Shown in pieces: positions 6,101 to 13,595 of a DNA stretch of 22,821 bases. Under the pieces are notes generated by a model. The model did no database searches. It saw nothing but the letters and a program-made list of their open reading frames with translations, and had not been told where the DNA came from. Origin of the DNA: a virus. The DNA lies in IMG/VR virus record IMGVR_UViG_3300042554_001072, positions 1 to 22,821 of that record. One strand, given 5' to 3'. Made by a program: the position numbers and the translations under genes. Position 1 is the first letter of the stretch. Every line of letters starts with the position of its first letter.

Positions 6101-7093
6101 AATTTAAATGTAAATATGTGGACAAGTTGTTCTATTGAATACTATTGTAATTGGAAAATTATTGTAAAAAATTTAAATACAAATTTAACATCAGAATTTA
6201 ATCACGATTTAGATGGTAAAAGAGTTAAAATAGTCAATGAATCTGCTAGTTTAGGAGATTCAATATCTTGGATTGCTGCCATCAATGAATTTCAAAAAAA
6301 TCATAATTGTAAAATTGATTATTATGGTCCTAGAAAGTTTTTATTCAAATCGGAATATCCAAATATAAATTTTTATAATTACTCTGATGTAATAAATGCT
6401 GATTATTATTCTCAATATAAAATTGGATGTTTTGCGCCTGATAATAAAAATTTATCTAGAACTGATTGGCGTAATTCAAATCTTCAAGAAATTGCTTTTG
6501 ATATTTTAGGATTAACTTGGAAAGAAGTTAAAACAAAAATTAAAATACCTAATAAATTAAAATTACCTTTTGATAAATATGTATGTATAGCTATACAATC
6601 CACATCTCAATCAAGATATTGGAATAACGATGATTGGAAAACAACAGTATCGTATTTAAAATCTTTAGGATATAAAGTGGTTTGTGTCGATAAAAATTAT
6701 AGTTTTGGTATCGAAAAATATTTTAACGTTTGCCCAGATAATGTTGATTATTTTGCTGGAGAGCATTCTCTTGATGAAATCATAGACATAATAAATAATT
6801 GTGAATTTTTTATTGGTTTAAGCTCGGGTTTATCATGGATATCTTGGGCATTAAATAAAAAAATAATTAAAATTAATAATTCTGTAAATCCAAATTTTGA
6901 GTTTTCTAATGACTATATAGTTCAGAATAAATTTGTTTGCACTAATTGCTTTACTAATAAAAAATATATTTTCAACGCTAAAGATTGGGCGTGGTGTCCA
7001 GAAAATAAAAATTTCGAATGTTCTAAATCAATTAGTTTTGATATGATGAAGACTCAAATCGATTTATTAATTAATAATATAAATGCACTATGA
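3113..7093 (+). CDS. Four-module glycosyltransferase with C-terminal TibC/BAHT-like domain
   Basis: A 1326-residue cytoplasmic-type protein without membrane segments. Modules, in order: (1) residues 1-300, a GT-A domain resembling GT8, with the D-x-D motif at 104-106 (YLDAD); (2) about 306-590, a GT9/heptosyltransferase-like GT-B domain with LGDTIAATPTL near 318 and a C-terminal half containing DSGLLHLAGT at 519-528; (3) about 625-945, a GT4-like domain with a donor-side half (HVLQVGLF at 816-823, then MPSFEELNPIALKEA at 888-902); (4) about 960-1320, a module starting YFPTPKIEIL that resembles the autotransporter O-heptosyltransferases TibC/Aah. Module 4 has SLGDSISW at 1046-1053, STSQSRYW at 1163-1170 and a cysteine quartet C1276, C1279, C1295, C1303 matching the iron-binding finger of that family. 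The product could add several sugars in sequence, the last module acting on a protein. It is translationally coupled to both neighbours. Module assignments rest on motif memory; which sugars are used is unknown. Confidence 0.85.
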   Translation: MNYYVTHCDSTFLKYAERLFETLSIFSDYKIIFYTVDFDYKSKFNNVICIRYDSRKNNRLFDDYSLNTAKDDSYKAFNVFFKPFIVDHLLNIQKYNNDNFCYLDADCLATLNCDNIFKQADNIIDYPLMNRCCYEYLIMNGAGDPFIGNSLDLNLTLESKLIKFLNYDLNSRKQYVQTGVFLFNNKCLDFIKQWCEICSIPEIIKNWKIYTPFHEETVANCILWKKDKLIDLSQSLINLPYNTENYDLSFQKIKEMMECLSNARYEKYFLQTWCLIPAKNDLKNLFFYHGKVSDNEYNYIKDYMTNNYLLKIHSQSLGDTIAATPTLRKLYNSYNKKIDVITHHPDLFKNNKYVDKIYSFSDSINEKFYKETFNTFLGVGGEKNKYGVEKKHNTIDIRQFHAIDLGFTLNEKEMEYDYIPDAYIEIENLPNDYVCLHVANTWPSRTYSDENWQILINKLNNKNIPVVLIGKNGNETGFFNVDKPTKKLNFKKGLDLTNKLSISQCWHVINKSKYFVTMDSGLLHLAGTTDTEILQLGSSINNKLRAPYRNNSQSYKYKYISGSCDIFCASDIKYGVKEWKTIQGIPPLIKCLEDKSSFECHPSPQLIIDCISFDEMNNSKNEKKKFLFITPHLSTGGSPKYLEWLISDKIKESYEIKVIEWNLYSWQYNVQRNSVIELVGEDNFISLGSYENDSYYFSQKEKEVIELINKFQPNYIHLNEVAENFAIKGMSDNFLSLLYDKNRKYEIYETSHAKNTVFKDKRFMPDEFWPVIQYHYDIIKSFTDNVRLVECDLSKNIRPDRNKTLISLGLNPNYFHVLQVGLFNKNKNQKYTFDLAKNLIDKKVQFHFVGNLCYIDECNIDKQQINCKIWGERNDVDIFMSCMDLFIMPSFEELNPIALKEAISWDMKCFINDWPTIQNKYRNINNVEFISKNNVQDHINSKAKPLLNNFKFTDVENNNIICTYFPTPKIEILGNDDCFYNIKFLDKDTGILHYETNLNVNMWTSCSIEYYCNWKIIVKNLNTNLTSEFNHDLDGKRVKIVNESASLGDSISWIAAINEFQKNHNCKIDYYGPRKFLFKSEYPNINFYNYSDVINADYYSQYKIGCFAPDNKNLSRTDWRNSNLQEIAFDILGLTWKEVKTKIKIPNKLKLPFDKYVCIAIQSTSQSRYWNNDDWKTTVSYLKSLGYKVVCVDKNYSFGIEKYFNVCPDNVDYFAGEHSLDEIIDIINNCEFFIGLSSGLSWISWALNKKIIKINNSVNPNFEFSNDYIVQNKFVCTNCFTNKKYIFNAKDWAWCPENKNFECSKSISFDMMKTQIDLLINNINAL

Positions 7094-8250
7094 ATCTTAA
7101 ATTTTGTTTATTAACTTCATTTTTTAATTCGGAACAATACATAGATTCATGCATAAAAAGCGTAATCAATCAAACTTATAAAAATTGGATTTGGTTTGTC
7201 TCAGATGACGGAAGTAGCGACAACACTAAAGAAATATTATTAAAATATTGCAAGGAAAATAATAATATTTTATACTTCAATCAAGCTTATAAATCTGAAA
7301 TAGTCAAAGATATAAATAAATTTGTTCCAGTCGATTGTGATTATTTTATGATGATGGACTCAGATGACAGACTTTTGCCTAATTGTTTAGAAGTGTATAA
7401 TCAAATACTACTAGATCATAAAGATGATAATATAGTTTTTGCTTCTTGCGAAGCTAGTTGGGTTTTTAACGAAGAGAGAAAATATCCTTCTTTATTATAT
7501 TTAGACACTTATGCTGATTTAGACAATAATAAAAAATTACATGATGGTTGTAATGTTTGGGGTAATCTCAGGGCTATTAAAAATTTACCAAATTTTAGAT
7601 TTATGGCTTTAGATTTACCTGATCAAGAGAAATATTATTGTTATCTTGAAGATCATATGTTTTACGTTCAGATGCAGAAATACGGCAATTACTTAAATAT
7701 AAAAAGAAATTTATATGATTTTATTCGCAGAGATGGCAGCACAAGTTCATCGACTGACATTTATTCTAATAGGAAAAATTTAGCTTTAGAACTCAGTAAA
7801 GATTTTATTAATCAAAACGATTTAATAGGAAAATCAGTAAAGACATGGGAAAAAAATTTATTTGATGATGCAAATTCTTTTTTAATGAGCGCATTTAATT
7901 TTGATTCCAAATCTAAAAAAATTAATTTTTTTACAAATTCAAAAAATGATTTTACTGATTTATATAAATTATATTATGATAAGTATTTAACAATTAATAA
8001 TATAGATCATTATTTTGAATACTGTATAATAAATACATGTTTTTATGATTTATCTGAGATAAAAGAGCTTTTTAAAATCATAAGATCAAAAAAACCTTTA
8101 GAGGTCGTTATTTACATAAATCATAATCATAAAAAAATTCAAAATCAAGATTTAATAGATGCAATTTATTCTGATTTATCTTTATGTTATTACTGGTCTG
8201 CTCATGGTCCATATACATATTATATTATAAATAAATATAATATTTATTAG
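7090..8250 (+). CDS. GT2 family glycosyltransferase
   Basis: A 386-residue GT-A fold glycosyltransferase. Evidence: N-terminal strand LLTSFFNSEQYI; SVINQTYKNW near 24-33, the classical GT2 helix and strand; DDGSSDNT at 39-46, for nucleotide binding; and MMDSDD at 88-93, the metal-binding D-x-D region. A long C-terminal part (after about 230) is lysine- and asparagine-rich with no recognised domain. There is no membrane segment, so it is probably soluble. It overlaps the preceding giant glycosyltransferase gene by ATGA (7090-7093), making it the last member of the coupled operon, and likely contributes one linkage to the same glycan. A 48-base AT-rich gap without a visible terminator separates it from the next gene. 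The donor sugar is unknown. Confidence 0.88.
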   Translation: MNLKFCLLTSFFNSEQYIDSCIKSVINQTYKNWIWFVSDDGSSDNTKEILLKYCKENNNILYFNQAYKSEIVKDINKFVPVDCDYFMMMDSDDRLLPNCLEVYNQILLDHKDDNIVFASCEASWVFNEERKYPSLLYLDTYADLDNNKKLHDGCNVWGNLRAIKNLPNFRFMALDLPDQEKYYCYLEDHMFYVQMQKYGNYLNIKRNLYDFIRRDGSTSSSTDIYSNRKNLALELSKDFINQNDLIGKSVKTWEKNLFDDANSFLMSAFNFDSKSKKINFFTNSKNDFTDLYKLYYDKYLTINNIDHYFEYCIINTCFYDLSEIKELFKIIRSKKPLEVVIYINHNHKKIQNQDLIDAIYSDLSLCYYWSAHGPYTYYIINKYNIY

Positions 8251-8298
8251 ATATATTAATCGTATTTATTAGTATTATTACGATAATAATTTTTTATT

Positions 8299-8682
8299 AT
8301 GATTTCACTTCAAGTCGATGAAGCTTATGCTTTTGATTATCTAAGTATTCTAGAAGTAAAAAAACAAAAATCTTCTAATAACAATCAAGCTTGGTTAAAT
8401 TGTTGGTCACATTTACAAAATCAATTCGAATCAGAAAAATGGTTATCCATGATATACTCAGAAGAATATAAAAACATGGTCAAAGCTAATTTATTAACTT
8501 TTGAAGCCGTAGATAAAGCTAAAAATGACGAAGTGACCGCTCGTTATGTCGATTATTGTAATTATCAAAGACACATAGCTAAAGAAAATTTTCAAAAGAA
8601 ATTCTTTAATACTAATTTGTCTGAGTTGAAGATAGGTTACGAAAAATATACTGATAATAATCACATTGCTTTTCTAATGTAA
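8299..8682 (+). CDS. Small helical protein of a glycosyltransferase-associated type
   Basis: A 127-residue, mostly helical protein. The first segment, with FDYLSILEVKKQK at 12-24, weakly recalls DUF6165-like proteins that accompany glycosyltransferase genes; a C-terminal helix with RYVDYCNYQRHIAKENF fits that pattern. I would not assign a function on this alone. It begins after a 48-base AT-rich gap following the GT2 gene, with no Shine-Dalgarno, and is probably cotranscribed with the glycosylation operon. Its last 71 bases overlap, tail to tail, the 3' end of the leftward GT4 gene (8612-8682), so both stop codons lie within the opposite gene. Confidence 0.65.
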   Translation: MISLQVDEAYAFDYLSILEVKKQKSSNNNQAWLNCWSHLQNQFESEKWLSMIYSEEYKNMVKANLLTFEAVDKAKNDEVTARYVDYCNYQRHIAKENFQKKFFNTNLSELKIGYEKYTDNNHIAFLM

Positions 8683-9670
8683 ATTTTAAAATAGCATTTT
8701 TATAGCAATTTTCTGGATTAATAAATTTACCTATATTTTGTATAGCGTAAATAATATCATTTGCGCTTGAACATCTTAGTCCAGTTTCTCCTTGCAATAC
8801 AGTCTCCGTAAAACCTCCAAAATTTGTAGTTATAGTTGGGGTTCCAGAAAATTGCGCTTCAATGATAGTCCAATTACACGGTTCAATAAATAATGAAGGA
8901 GCCAATAGAAACTTAGCCTCGCTGAGTAAATACATTCTCTTAATAGGATCAACGAAACCAACAAATTGACAATATTTAGTATCTTTTAAACCAAGTATGT
9001 TTGGGCCAGCAAAAATTATATCTTGTTTTAAATCGTTACATATATCATATACAAGTTTAGCCCCTTTTTCTTCTATAATTCTGCCGAGAAATAAAGCCGT
9101 ATTTGATTTTTCTTTTTTATATAAAAAATCATTAGGATCAAAACCTGGATAAACTACAAATTCAGATCCTAAACCTATGTGTGTGCATGAATGGCCGTGC
9201 ATTTTATGCATTTGACTATGTGTTTCAAATATTTTGACGGGCGCAAACATGCTATCATAACCAATACTTGGTTCTACTACAATCGCTTTATTATAAAAAT
9301 GTTTTACGCATGATTCGTGGGCAAATCCAAACCAGCATAATATAAATTCTTTATCTGATTTAATTCTTTTATTTAATTCTTTCGTACAATTTTCATTAAA
9401 AATTTTAACCGCGTTTGTATTTACGTTTTGATCAAAACCTTTATTCTTCCAATCATTTATGTTGCCATAACTCTGTTTTAATATATCATTATTAATAACA
9501 TTAATATGTTCTGTGCAATTAACACTAGAGTCTTCATGACCATAATGATAAACAGTATGACCTCTTTTAGTCATTTCTTCACAAAATTTATAAACCTTTT
9601 GAACGAAGGCGCACAAAGAAATATCTTTTCTTGTCGGTGAATATGGAACGCTCAAACAGTGAAAAACCAT
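8612..9670 (-). CDS. GT4 family glycosyltransferase
   Basis: A 352-residue GT-B glycosyltransferase, the only leftward gene in the right-hand 20 kb. The C-terminal half shows the GT4 signature: FLGRIIEEKG at 194-203, a donor-binding strand DIIFAGP at 217-223, and the E-x7-E motif at E263/E271 within IEPCNWTIIEA, followed by SGTP and GGFTETV. The N-terminal half is the acceptor side (VPYSPTRKD near 8-16; EMTKRGHTVYHYG at 32-44). The unusual CEEMTKRGH context is typical of enzymes that strip host or phage glycans with nucleotide-sugar donors, but the substrate is unknown. The start at 9670 faces the PhoH gene start at 9698; the 27-base divergent spacer contains ACAATATAGTGTAA, AT-rich on both strands. 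Its 3' end overlaps the small gene at 8299-8682. Confidence 0.88.
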   Translation of the reverse strand: MVFHCLSVPYSPTRKDISLCAFVQKVYKFCEEMTKRGHTVYHYGHEDSSVNCTEHINVINNDILKQSYGNINDWKNKGFDQNVNTNAVKIFNENCTKELNKRIKSDKEFILCWFGFAHESCVKHFYNKAIVVEPSIGYDSMFAPVKIFETHSQMHKMHGHSCTHIGLGSEFVVYPGFDPNDFLYKKEKSNTALFLGRIIEEKGAKLVYDICNDLKQDIIFAGPNILGLKDTKYCQFVGFVDPIKRMYLLSEAKFLLAPSLFIEPCNWTIIEAQFSGTPTITTNFGGFTETVLQGETGLRCSSANDIIYAIQNIGKFINPENCYKNAILKFTLEKQCDYYQYIFRNLSSTQTN

Positions 9671-9678
9671 ACAATATA

Positions 9679-9684
9679 GTGTAA
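9679..9684 (+). promoter_or_regulatory. GTGTAA element before the PhoH-like gene
   Basis: GTGTAA ends 13 bases before the ATG at 9698. Similar hexamers lie 8-11 bases before the ATG at 15452, 17503, 21082 and 21809. It could be part of a phage-specific promoter -10 region. It sits in the short divergent spacer shared with the leftward GT4 gene. Confidence 0.35.
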
Positions 9685-9697
9685 ATTCCTAAACAAC

Positions 9698-10447
9698 ATG
9701 TCAACCAAAAAGAAGAAAATTCAAAAAGAAAAAGAAGATCTTAACGAAATTATTGCTGATAATCATTTTAGATCGGTTAAATTAAATATTAGAAACTTCA
9801 ATTTAACAGACAAACAAAAAAGCTTCGCTCAGATAGCCTTCGATAAGAATACAAAGATTATTTTTATCAATGGTCCTGCTGGTTCTTCTAAAACATTTTT
9901 AGCTGTATATTGTGCGCTTCATATTCTTAATATGAATCCAAAGTCAGAGCTAAAATATATTAGAACAATCGCTGAATCAGGTGAAAGAGCGTTAGGTTCA
10001 TTGCCTGGAACTGTAGATGAAAAGTTCAATCCGTTTATGATGCCATTATATGATAAATTGGATGAGTTATTGCCAATGTCTCAATCTAAATACTTAGAAA
10101 CCAATGGTTTTATCGAAGCTCTTCCTATCAACTTCTTGAGAGGAGCTACTTGGAATGATAAGATTATTATTGCTGATGAATCTCAGAACTATAGTAGTAA
10201 AGAATTAATCACTCTTCTTACTCGTATTGGAGAAAACACCAAGATGTTTATTTGCGGCGATGCAATGCAATCAGATATTGGCAACAAATCTGGTTTCATG
10301 AGGGTGTATGATCTTTTTAATAATAAAGAAAGTGAAGAGCGCGGTATTTATTGTTTTCAATTTGATGAAGAAGATATTATGCGTAGCGAAATTCTGAAAT
10401 ATATCGTTAGCGTCTTCAAGAAATTAGATAAAACAAATATACACTGA
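9698..10447 (+). CDS. phoH: PhoH-like P-loop ATPase
   Basis: A 249-residue ATPase of the PhoH family, widespread in phages, with a helicase-like nucleotide-binding core and a poorly defined role (RNA metabolism or phosphate-stress response in bacteria). Walker A GPAGSSKT is at 59-66. The Walker B region KIIIADESQN has the DE pair and the Q-N typical of PhoH. A sensor region MFICGDAMQSD follows, then a C-terminal helix. The N-terminal 30 residues are lysine-rich and probably disordered. It starts the rightward late block after the divergent spacer, with the zinc-ribbon gene 12 bases downstream. No Shine-Dalgarno precedes the ATG. The family assignment is firm, the role in this phage is not. 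Confidence 0.92.
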   Translation: MSTKKKKIQKEKEDLNEIIADNHFRSVKLNIRNFNLTDKQKSFAQIAFDKNTKIIFINGPAGSSKTFLAVYCALHILNMNPKSELKYIRTIAESGERALGSLPGTVDEKFNPFMMPLYDKLDELLPMSQSKYLETNGFIEALPINFLRGATWNDKIIIADESQNYSSKELITLLTRIGENTKMFICGDAMQSDIGNKSGFMRVYDLFNNKESEERGIYCFQFDEEDIMRSEILKYIVSVFKKLDKTNIH

Positions 10448-10459
10448 TATAATAAACGT

Positions 10460-10864
10460 ATGAGTAATATTTACTGTTCAAGTTGCGGAACTAAGCATGT
10501 ACTAGGATCTAAATTTTGTACTAATTGCGGTAATTCATTAGGAGGATTTGCTAATATGACTAAACCATCTATTCAACAACAGCTATCCGCCAGAAATACA
10601 TCTAGGAATCAGTCAAGTGACGTTGATGAAGATGGTATTCCAACAACATTTGTAAGACCTTCTAAGTTGCACTATGAAATTGAAAAGCCAGCAGGTAATA
10701 AATATTCTGGAAAAGACTTATTTACTGCTCCTCCTGTAGATCCTAGTGAAAGAGTATCTGTAAGAGCAAATAATAATTATAGAAGACTGTCTAAAGAAGA
10801 ATTTTTAGCACAGTCTCTGAAAGAGTGCAGTTCGCGACCTATTCAGGATATTGATGAATCGTAA
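10460..10864 (+). CDS. Zinc-ribbon protein
   Basis: A 134-residue protein with a clear N-terminal zinc ribbon: C6-x2-C9 and C20-x2-C23 (YCSSCG and FCTNCGN). The rest is polar and low in hydrophobics, rich in serine, arginine and proline, and probably disordered, with a short C-terminal helix (SKEEFLAQSLKE). No enzymatic motif is seen. It lies between the PhoH-like ATPase and the sigma-like factor; its end overlaps the latter's likely start at 10854 by 11 bases, suggesting coordinated translation. A nucleic-acid or protein-binding adaptor for late transcription or packaging would fit its position, but this is inference. Confidence 0.8.
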   Translation: MSNIYCSSCGTKHVLGSKFCTNCGNSLGGFANMTKPSIQQQLSARNTSRNQSSDVDEDGIPTTFVRPSKLHYEIEKPAGNKYSGKDLFTAPPVDPSERVSVRANNNYRRLSKEEFLAQSLKECSSRPIQDIDES

Positions 10865-11567
10865 AAAGAAAAAATTTGAAGACATGTATGAAATAATCGA
10901 CCAAGTAATCAAGAAGCGAAAAAACAAATGGAAATTAAAAGCGATTACTTGGTTTGATTTTGAAGATATAGAGCAAATAATAAAGCTCCATATATATAAA
11001 AAATGGCATCTATGGGATCAATCGCGAGCGATAGAGCCTTGGGTAAATCGTATAGTTACAAATCAAATAAGAAACATCATCAGAAATAATTATACAAGTT
11101 TTGCTCGTCCATGTTTGTCTTGTCCATTCAATCAAAATAAAGAAGGCGACACAGGTGCAGAAATGTCTTGTGGATTTACTACTAGCGGTAAACAATGTAA
11201 CGAATGCCCTTTATACGCTAAGTGGGAAAAGATAAAGAAGTCTGCATATGATGTAAAAATAACAGTTAGCTTAGAAAATCATAAGAATTATTTCATGAAC
11301 TTCGAATCTAGCGCAAGTCATGATTATAAAAAAGCCGAAAATAAGCTGCACGATTTAATGAAAACCAATTTAAGCGACAAACACTTTTTTGTTTATAAAA
11401 TGTTTTTTATAGATAACTTAACGGATGATCAAGTAGCTAAAATCTTACGATTTAAAACTAGTGAAAAAGGTAGAAAAGCTGGCTATAAGCAAATAAAAAA
11501 TTTAAAAAAAATGCTATATATTAAAGCGCAGAATTTGCTGAAAGATAACGATATATTTTCTTCTTAA
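10854..11567 (+). CDS. Sigma-70-family-like factor with zinc-knuckle insert
   Basis: A 237-residue protein. Residues 31-78 resemble sigma region 2: a WFDFEDIEQ helix, then IYKKWHLWD, then AIEPWVNRIVTNQIRNIIRN. Residues 174-230 resemble region 4, with a helix-turn-helix-like LTDDQVAKIL. Between them is an insert with C87, C90, C106, C115 and C118 that could bind zinc. Similar short sigma factors are phage late-transcription regulators (T4 gp55 is the functional parallel). The TTG three bases earlier is in frame, but the ATG at 10854 is the more likely start. It overlaps the zinc-ribbon gene by 11 bases and is followed one base later by the next start. It probably drives the capsid genes downstream, perhaps through the GTGTAA elements. 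Confidence 0.75.
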   Translation: MNRKKKKFEDMYEIIDQVIKKRKNKWKLKAITWFDFEDIEQIIKLHIYKKWHLWDQSRAIEPWVNRIVTNQIRNIIRNNYTSFARPCLSCPFNQNKEGDTGAEMSCGFTTSGKQCNECPLYAKWEKIKKSAYDVKITVSLENHKNYFMNFESSASHDYKKAENKLHDLMKTNLSDKHFFVYKMFFIDNLTDDQVAKILRFKTSEKGRKAGYKQIKNLKKMLYIKAQNLLKDNDIFSS

Positions 11568-11568
11568 T

Positions 11569-12639
11569 ATGTTAACTGACGAAAACAAAGCATTTATTCT
11601 AAGAAAAATAAACGAAGGAACACAAGATTATGTTGTGTTGGCTAATCTAGTTTTTAATAAAGAAGATCTAACAGGTAGATCTAAAGAAGCTAAAGCGGTT
11701 AGAGATTTTTTAATTACAACTGGATTCACGAAGAAACAAGAAAAGCCAAAGCCTACCCAAACGATAGAAATACTATCAAAAGAAAACTGTGAATTCATTG
11801 ATCAAAATATAAAAACAGGAATTACCCCCAGACAAGTAACGGAATTAATATTTCATGAGAAATTTGTTGGACTAGAAAACATAAATATATTTATTACTCC
11901 AGAATACAGGGCAGTTCAAAAATATATAAAAGAAAAGTATCCTGATTTTCTTGTAGATAACGAGTCTGGAGTGGGAGACAAATATTCTGTTCCTCGTTCC
12001 ATCAAAACAGTAATTAATAAAGTAAATAAATGGGCGGGACAAAGTATATCAGAAGAAAAACTTTCTTTGCAGCACAGAAAATGCATGGAAAAATTATTAA
12101 CTTATTTATCAAGTCCCAGATTTGTTGGTAATTATGATTCTTATAATAGCTCTACAGACAAAGAGTTATTTGAAGCTGAGTTTGTTCGTTCAGTTTGGGA
12201 CAAGCCTGATCTAACAGTTGATGAAATAAATTTATACATCAATGTTTGCATGGATTATATTAATCTGCGCCAAATTGATATTAAAAAGAATAAAATCAAC
12301 GACATGTTTAATGAAACGCAGGATCAAAAAGATTTTACAATGCGTTTGACTGAAGTATTAAAGACTATTTCAGAAGAGTATAATCAATGTGCTGGTCGTA
12401 TTGACAAGAGTATCCAAAAACTAAACGGCGAACGCTCGAAAAGAGTCGAGCAAACTCATCAAAAGAATGCTTCTATTCTAAATCTTGTGGAATTATTTCA
12501 AGACGAACAAGAACGCAAAATGATGATTCAAATTGCAGATATGCAAAAGCGTACAATCAAGGAAGAAGCTGAACGTTTAGAGAATATGTCTGCATGGAAA
12601 GCTAGAATTTTGGGAATTTCTAAAGAAGATGCTATATGA
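11569..12639 (+). CDS. Helical protein with duplicated N-terminal module (possible packaging adaptor)
   Basis: A 356-residue protein of unknown family. Residues 1-50 and about 68-120 look like two copies of one module: each opens with L-[ST]-x-E-N-x2-F-I, has a helix, an LVF or LIF strand or turn, and ends in a K-A-V-R or R-A-V-Q helix, like paired winged or helix-turn-helix folds. The remainder, residues 160-356, is almost entirely helical, with a coiled-coil-like section (SEEYNQCAGRIDKSIQKLNGERSKRV) and a conserved-looking end. It lies two genes before the terminase large subunit, where a small terminase subunit often sits, and overlaps the nuclease gene by ATGA (12636-12639). DNA binding plus an oligomerising coiled coil would suit that role, but there is no direct evidence. 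Confidence 0.7.
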   Translation: MLTDENKAFILRKINEGTQDYVVLANLVFNKEDLTGRSKEAKAVRDFLITTGFTKKQEKPKPTQTIEILSKENCEFIDQNIKTGITPRQVTELIFHEKFVGLENINIFITPEYRAVQKYIKEKYPDFLVDNESGVGDKYSVPRSIKTVINKVNKWAGQSISEEKLSLQHRKCMEKLLTYLSSPRFVGNYDSYNSSTDKELFEAEFVRSVWDKPDLTVDEINLYINVCMDYINLRQIDIKKNKINDMFNETQDQKDFTMRLTEVLKTISEEYNQCAGRIDKSIQKLNGERSKRVEQTHQKNASILNLVELFQDEQERKMMIQIADMQKRTIKEEAERLENMSAWKARILGISKEDAI

Positions 12640-13595
12640 TTCAGTGTAAAATCTGTAGCGAGTCTTTCACAAATGATAAGTCTTTTCATGCTCATTTAAA
12701 AAAGCATAATCTTTATCAAGCTGAGTATTATTGCAAATATTATCCTAGACATTCTTTGTATTATAGGCAGCAAATACCATTTAAAAATAAAAAGCAATAT
12801 TTTGAAACAGAATTTATTGATTACGGCGAATTTCTTAAATGGGAAAAGTCAGAAAACGAAGAAACCGTTAAGATTAAATGTTTAAATATTCTAAAGAAAA
12901 GAATTGATGAAAAACAATATCATTTTGCGCCGTTTCATAATGAATTGATAACTTTAGATATGCCTAGTTTGAATATTTATAAGAAACATTTTAATTCTTA
13001 TACTTCAGCTTGTAAGTTATTAAATATTGAACCTTTATTTAATAAAAATTTACCAGAAGCTTTTAAGAATACCAATGTTTCGCATTTGCCAATTCTTGTG
13101 GATACGAGAGAACAAGATCCTTTAGAGTTTCCTAAGTCAAAGGTAGAAAAAATCTTTGTTGGTGATTATCTAATAGCAGACAGAAAATATTTTACTAATA
13201 CATTTGTGGATAGAAAAAGTGAATCTGACTTTTTAGGAACGATGGCTTCAGGCATTGAACGATTTGAAAGAGAATTGATAAAAGCTGTTGAGCTTGATTG
13301 TTATTTATTTGTAGTTGTAGAAAGCAATATTAATACAATTCTTTTCAATCAAAAGAAGTATAATAGAAAAACAAATTTAGAATACGTTTTTCATAATATG
13401 CGTAACTTATGCCATAAATATCCTAGACATATACAATTTATATTTACAGGTAGCAGAAATAAATCTTTAGATATTATACCTAAATTGTTGTATCATGGTA
13501 AGTCACTGTGGCAGGTAGATATTCAATACTTTTTAGACAATGAGTTGGGAAACAGGCAACCAAGTACCAAGGAAATCGCAGCTCATTTCCAATGA
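12636..13595 (+). CDS. C2H2 zinc-finger and ERCC4-type nuclease
   Basis: A 319-residue fusion. Residues 4-24 form a C2H2 finger (C4-x2-C7-x12-H20-x3-H24). A middle part up to about 150 is unassigned. Residues 152-270 match an ERCC4 (XPF/Mus81-type) nuclease: VDTREQ at 155-160, GDY at 176-178, and the catalytic signature VDRKSESDF at 191-199 in place of ERKxxxD. It may act on branched or flap DNA, for example cutting replication intermediates during packaging. The upstream boundary is an ATGA overlap. The 3' end overlaps the start of the terminase gene by 56 bases in another frame, suggesting linked expression. The finger may direct the nuclease to DNA or protein. The ERCC4 call is strong; the biological role is inference. 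Confidence 0.85.
   Translation: MIQCKICSESFTNDKSFHAHLKKHNLYQAEYYCKYYPRHSLYYRQQIPFKNKKQYFETEFIDYGEFLKWEKSENEETVKIKCLNILKKRIDEKQYHFAPFHNELITLDMPSLNIYKKHFNSYTSACKLLNIEPLFNKNLPEAFKNTNVSHLPILVDTREQDPLEFPKSKVEKIFVGDYLIADRKYFTNTFVDRKSESDFLGTMASGIERFERELIKAVELDCYLFVVVESNINTILFNQKKYNRKTNLEYVFHNMRNLCHKYPRHIQFIFTGSRNKSLDIIPKLLYHGKSLWQVDIQYFLDNELGNRQPSTKEIAAHFQ

Noticed and set aside
10851-10853. TTG start for the sigma-like factor
   Set aside because: An ATG follows directly at 10854, a stronger start, with no loss of conserved sequence.
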